Origin: CAIQPS01 sp963721365
GTDB lineage: Bacteria > Actinomycetota > Thermoleophilia > RBG-16-64-13
Direction: 5' to 3'
DNA: 64,000 bases
Assembly: GCA_963721365.1 (NCBI GenBank)
Contig: CAVRJE010000028.1
Coordinates: forward strand, 1 to 64,000
Part shown: piece after piece, positions 53,063-63,358 of the stretch
How the letters are laid out: the number at the start of each line of letters is the position of its first letter
How positions within the stretch are numbered: position 1 is the first letter of the stretch
Made by a program: the position numbers and the translations under genes
The notes under the pieces: model-generated
Database searches by the model: none
Told to the model about the DNA's origin: nothing
What the model saw: the letters and a program-made list of their open reading frames with translations, nothing else

Positions 53063-56000
53063 AGCGAGCGACCCCCAGAAGCCGGACGGAAGCCGTTTCC
53101 CGGTCCAGAAGATCCCGCCCAGCCACGACTACATCCGCCACACGCGGCATGGGCGAGGACGGGCGACCGGCCGGCCGCCAGCCAGGCGCGCCGGCGCCCG
53201 TCTACGGCGAGATCCACAAGTTCGGCTACACCCGCCCGCTCAAGAAACACGAGCAGCCCGACCTCGACGCGGAAGCGGAACCCGCGGGCGATCCCTCTCC
53301 CCCGTTCGTCCACCTGCACGTGCACTCGAACTTCTCGTTCCTCGACGGCGGCAGCCGCATCGAGGAGTTGGTGGCCCGGGCCGCCGAACTCGGGCAGCCG
53401 GCTCTGGCGCTCACCGACCACGACGGCCTGTACGGCGCGGTCCGCTTTGCCAAGGCCTGCGCCAAGCGGGGCATCAAGCCGATCTTCGGCGCCGAGGTAC
53501 GGGTAGAGTCGCTGCTGTCCGGCGGCGAGCGGCCCGGATCCGCGGCACCCACTGGCGCCGGCGCGCACGGCAACCCGGGCCAGAGCGACCCGCGCTCCGG
53601 CGCCGGCGACGATCCCCATCACCTCGTCCTCCTCGCCGAGACCCGCGAGGGCTACGCCAACCTCTGCCGCCTCCTCTCCGCCGCCCACCTCGCCGACCCC
53701 GAGCGCGAGCGCCCGCCCCTCGTCACCCTCGAGTCGCTGCGGAGCCACGCCGAGGGGCTCATCTGCCTCACCGGCTGCCGCCACGGGGAGATCGGCTACC
53801 TGATCGACGCCGGCCGCGACGACCGACGCCCGCGCGGCGCTCCTCCACCTGCGCGACATCTTCGGCCCCGCGCACCTCTACGTGGAGCTGCAGTACTTCG
53901 GCTACGAGCCCCACCAGGAGGCGCACGCCGGCCAGCACGGCGCCGCCGTCTTCAAGAAGGCGCCCGCCATCGGCAACCGGCTGCGGCACGAGCAGGTGGC
54001 CGCCCCGGCCGGCGCCGACACGTCCATCGCCGTCGACTCGCCTTCATCGCGTCACCATTGCATTGCAACTTCTATTGCATTCAAGGCCGATGGTATCGGC
54101 CCCCACGGCCGCATCGCCGCAGCGACAGCCAGGGCCGCCGCCAAAGCCGCCGCCGCTCCGATCTCCCCCAGGGCCACCCGCAGCGGCTCAATCCCTCCGA
54201 CTACGACGTCGGCTTCCATCGAGACGACCGGCCCTGGCGCCTGTCCTGTCTCACCTACTGCCTGCAGCTCGCGGCGCTGGCGCGCGCCTGTGGACTGCCC
54301 ACCGTCCTCACCACAAATGCCCACTACGCTCGGGGATCTGACAGAGCCATTCACCTGATCTGCCGGGCCGCCGGCCACGACAAGCCCCTGTCGGGATATC
54401 CGGATCCGGCACCCGGCGTCCGTTGCCTCAAGGCTAAGGCGGAAATAGAGGCTTTGGCGGCCCCCCTACTGGAGCTGATTGCCGCCGCCGACCAGCCCGA
54501 AGATACTGCGCCCCGTTCGGTGGTAATGCATGATGATTGCAATGCAACATCAATTGCACTTTATGGAGCGCCACCGTGCGACGGCAGCAGCCCATGGGAC
54601 GGTGCTTCTATGCATGAGCGTTGCAGTGCAATAGATACTGCAAACACTGGGGTGCGACAAGCAGCGCCACGCCAGGCCGACCACCGTGCTGATTCACCCT
54701 CCCCCGCGTCTAATAGATTTGCGGAATTCCGCAAACCGCATAGGACGGCCCCGGCACCCACGCACGTATCCCCCTTGGCGCCTACGCCCACGCGTACCCA
54801 CTGCCCCGCGTCCGCGCGTCGCCCCGGCCCTCTCGCCGCCTGGTCATCGCCGCTCGACGCGACGGCGCAGATCGCCGCCCGCTGCAACGTCGACCTCGAG
54901 CTCGGCACCTACCACTTCCCCAAGGTGGAGGTGCCCCGCGGCGAGACCGCCTACTCGCTCCTGGCCAAGCGCTGCTTCCGGGGCATCGCCCGCATGTACA
55001 AGCCGGTGCCGCCCCGGGCCGTGGAGCTTCTGGAGAAGGAGCTCCGCATGATCCAGCAGATGGGATTCGCCCATTATTTCTTGGTGGTGCACGACATCGT
55101 CAGGTGGGCGCGCGCCAAGGGCGTCGCGTGCTCGGGGCGGGGGTCGGCTGGGAACTCGATCGTCTGTCACGCGCTGGATATCACCGCCAGCGAGCCTATC
55201 CGCCACAACCTGCTGTTCGAGCGGTTCCTCAATCCCAACCGCCGCGAGATGCCCGACATCGACGTGGACTTCTGTTCCTCGCGCCGGGACGAGGTGATCG
55301 AACACATCTACAAGACTTTCGGAAACGAAAACGTGGCTGTGGTGGCCAATATCAACACCATGAGCCCCCGCTCGGCGGTCCGGATCGTGGCCGAGGCCCT
55401 GGGATACGCCCCCACCGAGATCAACGCCCTGGCCAAGCACGTGCCCCGGCACGGGGACGCGGCGCGCATACGGGAGTATCTGGCCGGCGCCTGGCCGGAG
55501 CTGCGCGACTCACCGCTGCAGGACTCAGCCCCTGCGGTGCCGCCGGCCGACGGCGCCCCCGCGCGCCCCGAGGGTCGGTACGCGCGTCTGTTGGACCTGG
55601 TCGAGCGCCTCGACTCCTTCCCCATGCACCTGGGCACCCACCTGGGGGGCTTCGTCATCACCGACCGGCCCATCACCTACTACGCCCCGCTCCAGTGGGC
55701 GGCCAAGGGCGTGGTGGTCATCCAGTTCAACAAGGACGACGTCGCCGCCCTGGGCCTGGTCAAGATGGACATCCTCGGCCTCCGCACCCACTCGGCCGTC
55801 TCGGAGACCGTCCACCTCATCCGGCAGCGCACCGGGCGCCGCATCCGCCCCTACGACCTGCCCCCCGACGACCCCGCCGCCTACGAGATCGTCTCCAACG
55901 GCGGCTCCATCGGGCTGTTCCAGCTGGAGTCGGCCGGCCAGCGCAACCTCGCCTCCCGCCTGCAGGAGCGGGACTTCGACGACGTCATCGCCGCCATCGC

Positions 56001-57950
56001 CCTCTACCGGCCCGGTCCGCTGGAGGCCGAGATGATCGGCCCCTTCATCGACCGCCGCTGGGGCATCGAGCCCGTCGTCCTCCCCCACCCCGCCATGGCC
56101 GAGGCGGTGGCCGACACCTACGGGGTGATCCTCTATCAGGAGCAGGTGCTGCGCATAGCCCAGTCGGTGGCCGGGTTCGACCTGGCCGACGCCGACTCCC
56201 TCCGCCGAGCCATGACCCGCGACCGCAGCCGGGAGGAGATGGCCAAGATCGGCGAGACCTTCATCGGCGGGGCCGTCGCCCGGGGCGTGCCGGAGGACGC
56301 GGCGCGGGAGGTCTTCCGCCAGTTGGAGGGCTTCGCCGCCTACGGGTTCAACAAGAGCCACTCGGTGTGTTTCGCCGTCATCGCCTACGCCACCGCCTAC
56401 CTCAAGGCCTACTACCCGGCCGAGTTCCTCTGCTCCATCCTCAACAACTACCCGATGGGGTTCTATACGCCGCGGACGGTGCTGAACGACGCCCGCCGCT
56501 TCGGGCTGGAGGTGCGGCCGCTGGACATCAATCTGTCGGGGCGGGGGTTCACCGTGGAGGATGCGGTGGCGCCGGATCCTTGGGCGGGGGCCGGGACCGG
56601 CGTGAGCCCGACCTTCTGGGCGCGGCGCAGCCGGCGGTGACTCAGACCTGTTCGGCGCGGCACGCACCCATGGGGCGCAAGCCCCCTACAACCCCTTCGC
56701 CCAAGCCTGGACCGCCGAGCACGGCTGGGGGCTCACCGACGCCGATCTGGCCGAGTTGGCCGCCGAGCAGGATGGGGACCAGGCCTATGCCGAGGCCCTG
56801 CAGGCGGCGCTGGAGCACCGGGTTTCTGACGGCGACCGTCGAGGTGGGGCGAAATCCGGTCCGTCTGGACCTGACACCACCGCCACCCCGCCAGCCAGCC
56901 TAAGCCCCACCGCTCAGACCACCCCGCTGGGGCGCGAAGCGCCCGCCCGCCCCGGCGACCTCCTCCTCCCCCGCGCCCCACGCGCCCGCGGAGGCGTGGA
57001 GCCCGGCGCCTGCCTCGCCCCCAGCACCGGCATCGCCCCGGACGCCGGCCGGGCCCTGCGCGTCGGCCTCTCCTACCTCAAGCAGATGGGCGAGCGCACC
57101 CTCGACCGCATCGAGGAGGAACGCCGCCACGGCCCCTTCACGAGCTTCGAGGACTTCTACCTGCGCACCCGCATCGACAGCGCGGTGGCCGAGAACCTCA
57201 TCCGGGTGGGCGCCTTCGACTCTCTCGAGCCCGACCGCACCGAACTGCTCTGGCGCCTGCCCCTGCTGCACGATCGCCTGGAGGCCCTGGCCGGGTCTTC
57301 CGGACAGAGGCGCGGCCAACTGCGGGCCTTCTTCAGCCCGCCCAGCCGCGCCGGACTCGAACGCTCCTGGAGCCTCGAGGACAAGGTCCGCTCCGAACTC
57401 GAACTCCTGGGCCTCACCGTGAGCTGCCATCCCCTCCAGCTCTACGAGGAGGAACTCCGCCGGATGGGCGTGCGCATGAGCTACGAGCTCCCCGCCCTGG
57501 GAGACGAGGTCCCGGTGACGGTGGCCGGCGTCTACGAGCGGGCTCAGAACCCCTGGATGCGTTCGGGGAAAAGGACGATGTTCCTGACCCTAGAGGACGC
57601 CTACGGGCTGTTTGAGTGCGTGTGCTTCGAGAAGCAAGCTGGCCAGGATCGCCCCGGTGGTGGCCCGGGCCAGCTACTTCCTGGTGCGGGGACGGCTGCA
57701 GAACAACCACAAGCGGGGGCTGGCTATCGTGGCCGAGGAGGTGTTGGATCTGGAGGAGGTGTTGGCGAGGAGGCGGGCCCGGCAATCAAAGCCGCCGCCA
57801 GCCCCTCCCAGCCCGGCCCTGCCGCCCATGCCCGACCCTGTCGACATGATCGGGCGGCGGGAGACTGAGACCTATGGGGACGGGACCGCGTCGGCCAAGA
57901 AGCGGGCGCCGGGAGCGGGGACTGGGGCTATTCCTAAGAAGGTGGGGTAA
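53058..57950 (+). CDS. dnaE2: Error-prone DNA polymerase III alpha subunit, DnaE2 type
   Basis: Translesion polymerase of the damage response. The PHP domain shows HLHVHSNFSFLDGG and ALTDHDGLYGAVRF. The polymerase core has GRGSAGNSIVCHALDI, the catalytic Asp triad in MPDIDVDFCSSRRDEV, VKMDILGLRTHSAV and YGFNKSHSVCFAVIAYATAY. HhH and OB-fold parts end the gene (GRALRVGLSYLKQMGE; VAGVYERAQNPWMRSGKRTM). Two insertions of about 100 residues each (about 53,900-54,230 and 54,500-54,840) lie near the end of the PHP part and carry TTGCA repeats. Frames change near 53,140, 53,822, 54,190, 56,600 and 57,640. No imuA/imuB gene is adjacent. ATG at 53058 lacks a good ribosome site. Confidence 0.9.
54055..54082. 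repeat. TTGCA-rich repeat, copy 2 (inside dnaE2, first insertion)
   Basis: CCATTGCATTGCAACTTCTA followed by TTGCATTC. Encodes HCIATSIAF in the running frame, which closely matches the DCNATSIAL of copy 3. The centre TTGCATTGCAA is nearly palindromic. Confidence 0.65.
54535..54561. repeat. TTGCA-rich repeat, copy 3 (inside dnaE2, second insertion)
   Basis: GATTGCAATGCAACATCAAT followed by TGCACTT; 18 of about 24 positions match copy 2. Encodes DCNATSIAL. Surrounded by GC-rich sequence of no obvious polymerase similarity. Confidence 0.65.
54618..54645. repeat. TTGCA-rich repeat, copy 4 (inside dnaE2, second insertion)
   Basis: GCGTTGCAGTGCAATAGATA followed by CTGCAAAC, a more diverged copy; encodes RCSAIDTAN, keeping the Cys-x-Ala spacing of copies 2 and 3. 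Preceded by ATGCATGA as in copy 3. Confidence 0.5.
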
Positions 57951-58136
57951 AGGGCAGGGCGGACAGGGAGAAATCGTCTGGATGTCACGGCACGTCTGGG
58001 CGCGGTCGGGAGAACCCTGGTGCCGGACCAGACTCCACCAAGGTCCCACGGTACGGGGTCGCGCCGCCCGTCAGAGTCGAGGCGCTCTTGACGCGCACCG
58101 CGGCAACGAATAGCATGTGAGGTAAGGACTGCTCAG

Positions 58137-58424
58137 ATGGTAAGGACATCTCTCATTCCAAGGACAAGAATAACAAGTAAGGGCCAGGTCACCGTGCCCA
58201 TCGAGGTGCGCCGGAAGCTCGACCTCCAGCCGGGAGATGAGCTCGTCTTCGAAGTCCGCGACGGGGAGCTGTACGCAAGGGGGCTCAAGCGGCGCCGACT
58301 CAGCGAGCTGAGAGGAGCGCTCCCGGCCACAAGACCGTTTCCCGGCCGCGACACGATCCGGGAGGAAACAGGCCGGCGGCTCGGCGAGGAGCTCTGCACC
58401 GATTCCGGAGCCGGCGACAGTTGA
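58137..58424 (+). CDS. AbrB/MazE-type antitoxin
   Basis: A 95-residue SpoVT/AbrB-like protein: RTRITSKGQVTVPIEVRRKL and DLQPGDELVFEVRDGELYAR. The C-terminal tail (LPATRPFPGRDTIREETGRR) is the toxin-binding part. GAGGTAAGGA precedes ATG at 58137. Its TGA overlaps the TTG start of the PIN gene (TTGA), as usual for such pairs. Confidence 0.9.
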   Translation: MVRTSLIPRTRITSKGQVTVPIEVRRKLDLQPGDELVFEVRDGELYARGLKRRRLSELRGALPATRPFPGRDTIREETGRRLGEELCTDSGAGDS

Positions 58425-59800
58425 AACCGGTCTGGGTGGACGCAAACGTTCTGCTGCGCCTGTTGACGAATGATTCCGCCGGCCATGGCCGAAAGGGCCG
58501 CGGCCGTTGCGGAACGAGCAGAGCGTGGCGAACTGCTCCTGCGTGTCGCTCCTCTGGTAGTCGCCGAGGTTGTCTGGGTGCTCCAGTCCTTCTACGGCCA
58601 CGACAAACGCCGGATCGCCGAAGCTCTCACCGCGCTGCTCACGGCAAGAGGGGTGGACGCGGTCGATGGTGATACTGTCGTTTCGGCCCTCGAGACGATG
58701 GCCGGCAGCAACGTCGACTTCGTCGATGCCTATCTGGCCCAGGTGTCATGCGCCACACGCGAGGCGGTGTGTTCGTTCGACGAGGATTTCCGGCGCCTGG
58801 GAGTGGAGTTGGTTAGCGCCCGACCAAGGATGAATCATGCCTTCTATTCGCGGCCCAAGCTGAGAACCATCGTCAAAGCCGCCGATTTCGCCCGCGGCTA
58901 CCTCCAGGTCGACCGAGCCGCAGTAGACGCGGTCCTGGCCGACGTGCCCGGCATCTCGCAACTCCTGCGCGACGATGCCCTGCTGCTCGTCTGGCTCGTC
59001 CGCATGGCGGACGCCGTTCGGGAATTGCCTCCGGCCGTCAGAGCCATGCGGCCGACGGCGCCCTGGCTCGAGCTGAAGATGTTCGAGAACGTGGACCCGT
59101 TTCGCTCTGGGTTCTTTGCGGCCTATCCGGAGGGTGTCGTCTCCAAGATCGTTCGCGAGAATGTCCTTCCGCTCGGCAAGGCGGCCGCCCAGATCCTGGC
59201 CGACATCGAGAAGCATGGCCTGCCGGCGCCCTCCGTCGCTCCTCCCGCGGTTTATCAGTTCAAGGTCTCCCTGGTGGGTATCCGGCCACCCATCTGGCGG
59301 CGGCTGCTGATCTCCAACCAGGTCACCCTCCACAAGTTGCACATGGCCATCCAGATCATGGGCGGGTGGTGGAACTATCACCTCCACCTGTTCGAGATCG
59401 CCGGCACCGAGTACGGCTATCCGGATCCCGATGGCGAGCTCGATCACCTGAGCAGCGCCCGCTACAAGCTCAACGCGCTGCCGCTCATGGGGGAGAGAGC
59501 TTCAAGTATGTCTACGATTTTGGGGACCATTGGGAGCACAAGGTGCTGCTGGAGGACGTCTTGCCGCCCGACCAAGCGCCGGGCCATCCCGTGTGCCTGG
59601 GCGGCGAGCGCGGCTTTCCCCACGAGGATTGCGGTGGTGTGTACGGGTACCGCGAGATGCTGAAGGTCCTTCGCCGGCCAAGCCACCCCGAACACGAGGA
59701 GATGCAAACCTGGGCCGGGCCGAACTACGATCCCGAGGGGTTCGATCTGGAATTCATCAATCGACAGCTGCGCACAGGGCGGCTATTGGTGCGGATGTAG
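58421..59800 (+). CDS. PIN-domain toxin continuous with a central domain and a pRiA4b ORF-3 (TnpR-like) domain
   Basis: TTG at 58421 opens a PIN domain (VWVDANVLLRLLTND, then after a frame change near 58,475 VAEVVWVLQSFYGHD, DFVDAYLAQV, CSFDEDFRRLG). The same frame then runs without a stop through about 120 residues of helical sequence (LLLVWLVRMADAVRELPPAV) into a plasmid pRiA4b ORF-3-like domain (VSLVGIRPPIWRRLLISNQV, FKYVYDFGDHWEHKVLLEDV, CLGGERGFPHEDCGGVYGYR). It may be a real three-part fusion. Alternatively PIN ends near 58,830 and a second gene begins at ATG 58832, with the stop hidden by a one-base error. Another frame change lies near 59,490. Confidence 0.72.
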
Positions 59801-59875
59801 CCCGCAACTCCGCAATCTACGGCAACACCAGCGCACAGCCCCTCGACTCAAGGAGTCGAACGAGGTCGGTGCGCT

Positions 59876-60091
59876 TCACCTGATGTTGAGCTCACCAACC
59901 TTGTGGACGAAGGGAATCTCTCCAGAGGAGACGTCCTTGTAGATATCGAGAAGATTCTCTTTGAGTTCGTCCAGCGTCCTGCCCTGAGTCCGGTAGTCCG
60001 GATACTCTTCCAGCCAGCCGATGAACATCCCCTCGTCTTCGAAGTAGATGAACTTCTTCGTCTCCATGAAGGAATTGTACCGCCTAGTCAT
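59876..60091 (-). CDS. Orphan HicB-like antitoxin
   Basis: A 71-residue protein with the HicB core: FIYFEDEGMFIGWLEEYPDY and RTLDELKENLLDIYKDVSSG. No DNA-binding extension and no HicA gene on either side, so it may be a solitary antitoxin or the survivor of a pair. ATG at 60091 follows GAGGGGGTG; the internal ATG at 60067 is possible. Confidence 0.8.
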   Translation of the reverse strand: MTRRYNSFMETKKFIYFEDEGMFIGWLEEYPDYRTQGRTLDELKENLLDIYKDVSSGEIPFVHKVGELNIR

Positions 60092-60239
60092 GCTGCATCA
60101 CCCCCTCGCGAGTCGGACGTTTCCACCATGAACGACAACTGAGGGCGCCGGAATCAGCCTAAGGGCCAAACATGGCGAGCGGTCGGACGCACGGCAAGTC
60201 CGCGTTGCTCCCGTCCGGCCGCGGTGCTAGCCTGCCCTT

Positions 60240-61947
60240 ATGAACCAGAACGTCCTCTACTACGGCGACAACCTCGACATCCTGCGGCGCTACGTCAAGG
60301 ACGAGTCCGTCGACCTGATCTACCTCGACCCGCCGTTCAACTCCAACGCCACTACAACGTCCTCTTCGCCGAGCAGAACGGCACCCGCGCGGCCGCCCAG
60401 ATCAAGGCCTTCGAGGACACCTGGACCTGGGACCAGGAGGCCGCCCGGGAGTACGAGGAGACCGTGGAAGCCGGCGGCCGAGTGGCCGACGCCCTGCGCG
60501 GCGTTCCGGACCTTCCTCGGCCCCAGCAACATGCTCGCCTACCTGTCCATGATGGCCCTCGCCTGGTCGAGCTGCGCCGCGTGCTCAAGCCCACCGGCAG
60601 CATCTACCTGCACTGCGACCCGACGGCGAGCCACTATCTGAAGATGCTGATGGATGCGATCTTTGGGCCGCAGAACTTTCGCAACGAGATCATCTGGAAG
60701 CGCACCAGTCAGCGCACGGAAACGCAGGTCGCAACTACGGCTCGGTTCGCGACTCGATCCTCTTCTATTCAAAGGGTCTCGGACTAGACCTGTGCGCCAG
60801 CAATACACTGCCGCTTCCGCACGACTACGTCGAGAAGACATTTACCGAGTACGCACGATCCTGACGGGCGGCGATATCGGCAGTCGATCACGCTCCGGAA
60901 CCCAGGGCGCACGTCCGAATCTGCGGTATCACTACGAGGCTACGAACGGCGTCACGTACAAGCCGCATCCCGAACGGCTGGGCGTGCGACCTGAAGCGAA
61001 TGATGCAGGAACTTGACCGCGAGGGACGCCTGCTACTTCCCGCAGAACCGTCCGATGGCCGCATTCGCCTGAAGCGGTACCTCGACGAGATGCACCGGCG
61101 ATGCCGTCTCCAACAACATCTGGGAGGACATCCCGCCGATCGACGCCCACGCCGCAGGAGCGCCTCGGCTACCCCACCCAGAAGCCCCTCGCCCTTCTCG
61201 AGCGCATCATCTCCGCCTCCAGCAACCCGGGCGACCTGGTGCTCGACCCGTTCTGCGGCTGCGGCACCGCCGTCATCGCCGCGGAGAAGCTCAAGCGCAA
61301 TTGGATCGGCATCGACATCACCCACCTGGCCATGACACTCATCAAGAACCGGCTTTCGGATTCCTTTGGCGAAGAATCAATGCCTCGGGTTATCGGTGAG
61401 CCGGTGTCGGTTCCGGATGCCGAAGCGCTTGCCGCTCAGGATCCCTGGCAGTTCCAGTGGTGGGCCCTGGGACTGGTGGGCGCCCGGCCCGTGGAGCACA
61501 AGAAGGGCGCCGACCGCGGCATCGACGGACGCCTCTTCTTCCACGACGAGGCCAAGGGCAAGACCAAGCAGGTGATCATCTCGGTCAAGGCGGGAGAGAC
61601 CTGCAACGTGGCTCACGTGCGCGACCTCGAGGGTGTGCTCGACCCGCGAGCAGGCCGAGATAGGGGTGCTCATCTCCATGAAGGAGCCTACCCAGCCCAT
61701 GCGCACGGAGGCCGCCTCCGCCGGCTTCTACAGCTCACCTGGCTGGCACACCAAGCATCCGCGCGTGCAGATTCTCACCGTGGCCGACCTTCTCGGCGGG
61801 GCAGGTATCGACTACCCGTCTCGCCACGCCAACGTCACCTTCCGCAAGGCCCCGCGGCTGCAGCGTGGCGCCGACCACGAGCAGATGGCGCTGGGAGGAG
61901 CCGGCGGCACGAGCGGCGGTGAAGAGGTTCTTTCGGACGAGGACTGA
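60240..61947 (+). CDS. DNA methyltransferase (Mod-like) with C-terminal restriction-endonuclease-like domain
   Basis: About 570 residues over at least five frame changes (60,350-61,640). Catalytic motif IV is DLIYLDPPFNSN; the SAM motif lies near the end as LVLDPFCGCGTAVIAAEKLK, with GYPTQKPLALLERI before it (beta-class order). The middle fits Mod-type target recognition (NEIIWKRTS, LKRMMQELDREGRL). A C-terminal extension (QWWALGLVGARPVEHKKGAD, RGIDGRLFF, QVIISVKAGE) looks like a PD-(D/E)XK/Mrr-type nuclease with Asp and SVK. It could be a one-chain restriction-modification enzyme. No separate nuclease gene is adjacent. ATG at 60240. Confidence 0.8.
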
Positions 61948-62008
61948 GACGGCTCGGAGACTTCACGATCGGCTGCGGGGTGGCGTCGCCTCTGATCCAC
62001 GCAAGCCC

Positions 62009-62380
62009 CTAGCCTGCAACCGGAAGCCTCCGAACCCTGATCCGTGAATGTTCAAAGACGACCGCACTGCCCACGGCCAAATCCTCGGCAATCGAATCGA
62101 GGTTGTCAAGAAGTAGAGTGAGCTGAGCATCGGGCCGCTTGCTGACACCACGCCTGAACAGGATGACCGATGGTTTGGATTGGCCCCGCAAGGCTAGCAG
62201 GGTGCCGAAATCGGAGTCTGCGGAGATCAGAACCCTGCCCTCCCGCTCGGCAAGGGCAAAGACGTCGTCGTCGCTCGCCGACTGCATATCGAAATCCCGG
62301 ACGTGAACCGCATCATGCCCGGCCTGCGTGAGGCCCGTCGCGAGTTTCGGCGAGATCGCGTTGTCGACGAGGAACTTCAG
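62009..62380 (-). CDS. DUF5615 PIN-like toxin
   Basis: About 123 residues: KFLVDNAISPKLATGLTQAG, HDAVHVRDFDM, RVLISADSDFGTLLALRGQ and KPSVILFRRG are the DUF5615 (Mut7-C-like PIN) pattern with its acidic positions. The frame is complete only if translation begins at CTG 62380, which overlaps the stop of the DUF433 gene (CTGA). The next ATG (62287) would lose the first 31 residues, including the first catalytic Asp. Coupled expression with the antitoxin is likely. Confidence 0.8.
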   Translation of the reverse strand: MKFLVDNAISPKLATGLTQAGHDAVHVRDFDMQSASDDDVFALAEREGRVLISADSDFGTLLALRGQSKPSVILFRRGVSKRPDAQLTLLLDNLDSIAEDLAVGSAVVFEHSRIRVRRLPVAG

Positions 62381-62610
62381 GAAGCCACCCGAAGCGGAAG
62401 CTCTCTTTCGCGCACGCTCTCGGCCGCGTAGTGAAGGGCCTCCTCGACATCCTCGGGCTCAAGATCCGGGTAGTTGCCGATGATCTCGGCGACCGTCATG
62501 CCTTCGGCCACCATATCCACGACCGCAGCTACTGGAATCCTCAATCCACGCATGCAGGGCAGCCCGCCCATTTGATCGGGGTCCGTCGTAATCCGGTCGA
62601 ATCTCATCAT
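62377..62610 (-). CDS. DUF433 antitoxin
   Basis: A 77-residue helix-turn-helix protein typical of the antitoxin partner of DUF5615: DRITTDPDQMGGLPCMRGLR, IPVAAVVDMVAEGMTVAEII and NYPDLEPEDVEEALHYAAES. GGAGGTGAC lies just before the ATGATG start. It should bind the toxin and repress the operon. Confidence 0.92.
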   Translation of the reverse strand: MMRFDRITTDPDQMGGLPCMRGLRIPVAAVVDMVAEGMTVAEIIGNYPDLEPEDVEEALHYAAESVRERELPLRVAS

Positions 62611-62749
62611 ATGGTCACCTCCGATGGAACGAAGTCCGAGATTCGGTCACTTGATCGCACATGTCGCGTTCAGTATAGCCCGAGGGCTTGATGCCACAAC
62701 TGATTCACGGTTCAGTGCTCTTCATGGTGATGCGAACGGGGCGCGAATG

Positions 62750-63358
62750 CTATCGAACCACGCTCGGCTGCCGTTCGCTTGGCCCCGTGATGATCTTCTC
62801 CAGCTCCGACAACGGGAACTCATTCGGGCTCTCGGTATCTATGGCAGTCACGCGCCTGGCGGTGCCGCTCGTATCCACGGCCCATACGGTCCAGTTGGCC
62901 TGCACCCAGTATTCGTGTTCTTTGAGGTCCGGCGTGCCGAAGTACGCCGTCTTCACCAGCGGGAGCAGGAACTTGTCGCCCGGCTTCGCGTCGAGCGGGT
63001 ACTTCTCCCGCACCTCATAGGTGACCCCGTCCAGTTCGATGGTCCCGTTCCCCAGCACGTACACCGTGATCTGCTTCGGGATGCTGTCCGGCCCGTAGGC
63101 CTTCTCCACCTGAAGGACGTACCCCTTGTAGACGATGGGCTGGGACGAGGGGTTGCGGCGCAGGGGAAGCACCTCGGTCACCGCGGCCAGGGCGATCGCA
63201 TCGGCTGTGGAGAACGAGTACATGGCGGACATGAGCTCCAGGTCCCGCGGCTCCTGTATCAGGATGACGGGGTGGGCGGTGCCGGCCGCGCTCGCGTCCA
63301 CGATTGTGGTGACCGGGGCGCTGGTGGTGGTCGCCTGCCCCTCCGGCCCCGCGATCAT
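62750..63358 (-). CDS. Hypothetical protein, second of a tandem paralogous pair
   Basis: A 202-residue protein about 60 percent alike (by eye) to the neighbour upstream. Shared segments are ADAIALAAVTEVLPLR, YKGYVLQVEKAYGPDSIPK, GNGTIELDGVTYEVREKYPL and PGDKFLLPLVK. Strand-rich, possibly an OB- or beta-sandwich fold, with a Thr/Ser-rich N-terminus. No signal peptide at the ATG at 63358, which overlaps the previous stop (ATGA), so either translation is coupled or the two were one longer protein. Function unknown. Confidence 0.7.
   Translation of the reverse strand: MIAGPEGQATTTSAPVTTIVDASAAGTAHPVILIQEPRDLELMSAMYSFSTADAIALAAVTEVLPLRRNPSSQPIVYKGYVLQVEKAYGPDSIPKQITVYVLGNGTIELDGVTYEVREKYPLDAKPGDKFLLPLVKTAYFGTPDLKEHEYWVQANWTVWAVDTSGTARRVTAIDTESPNEFPLSELEKIITGPSERQPSVVR

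Noticed and set aside
58832..59230. HepT-like nuclease domain in the middle of the PIN chain
   Set aside because: Helix pattern only loosely similar and the RX4-6H motif is missing, so no domain name was assigned.
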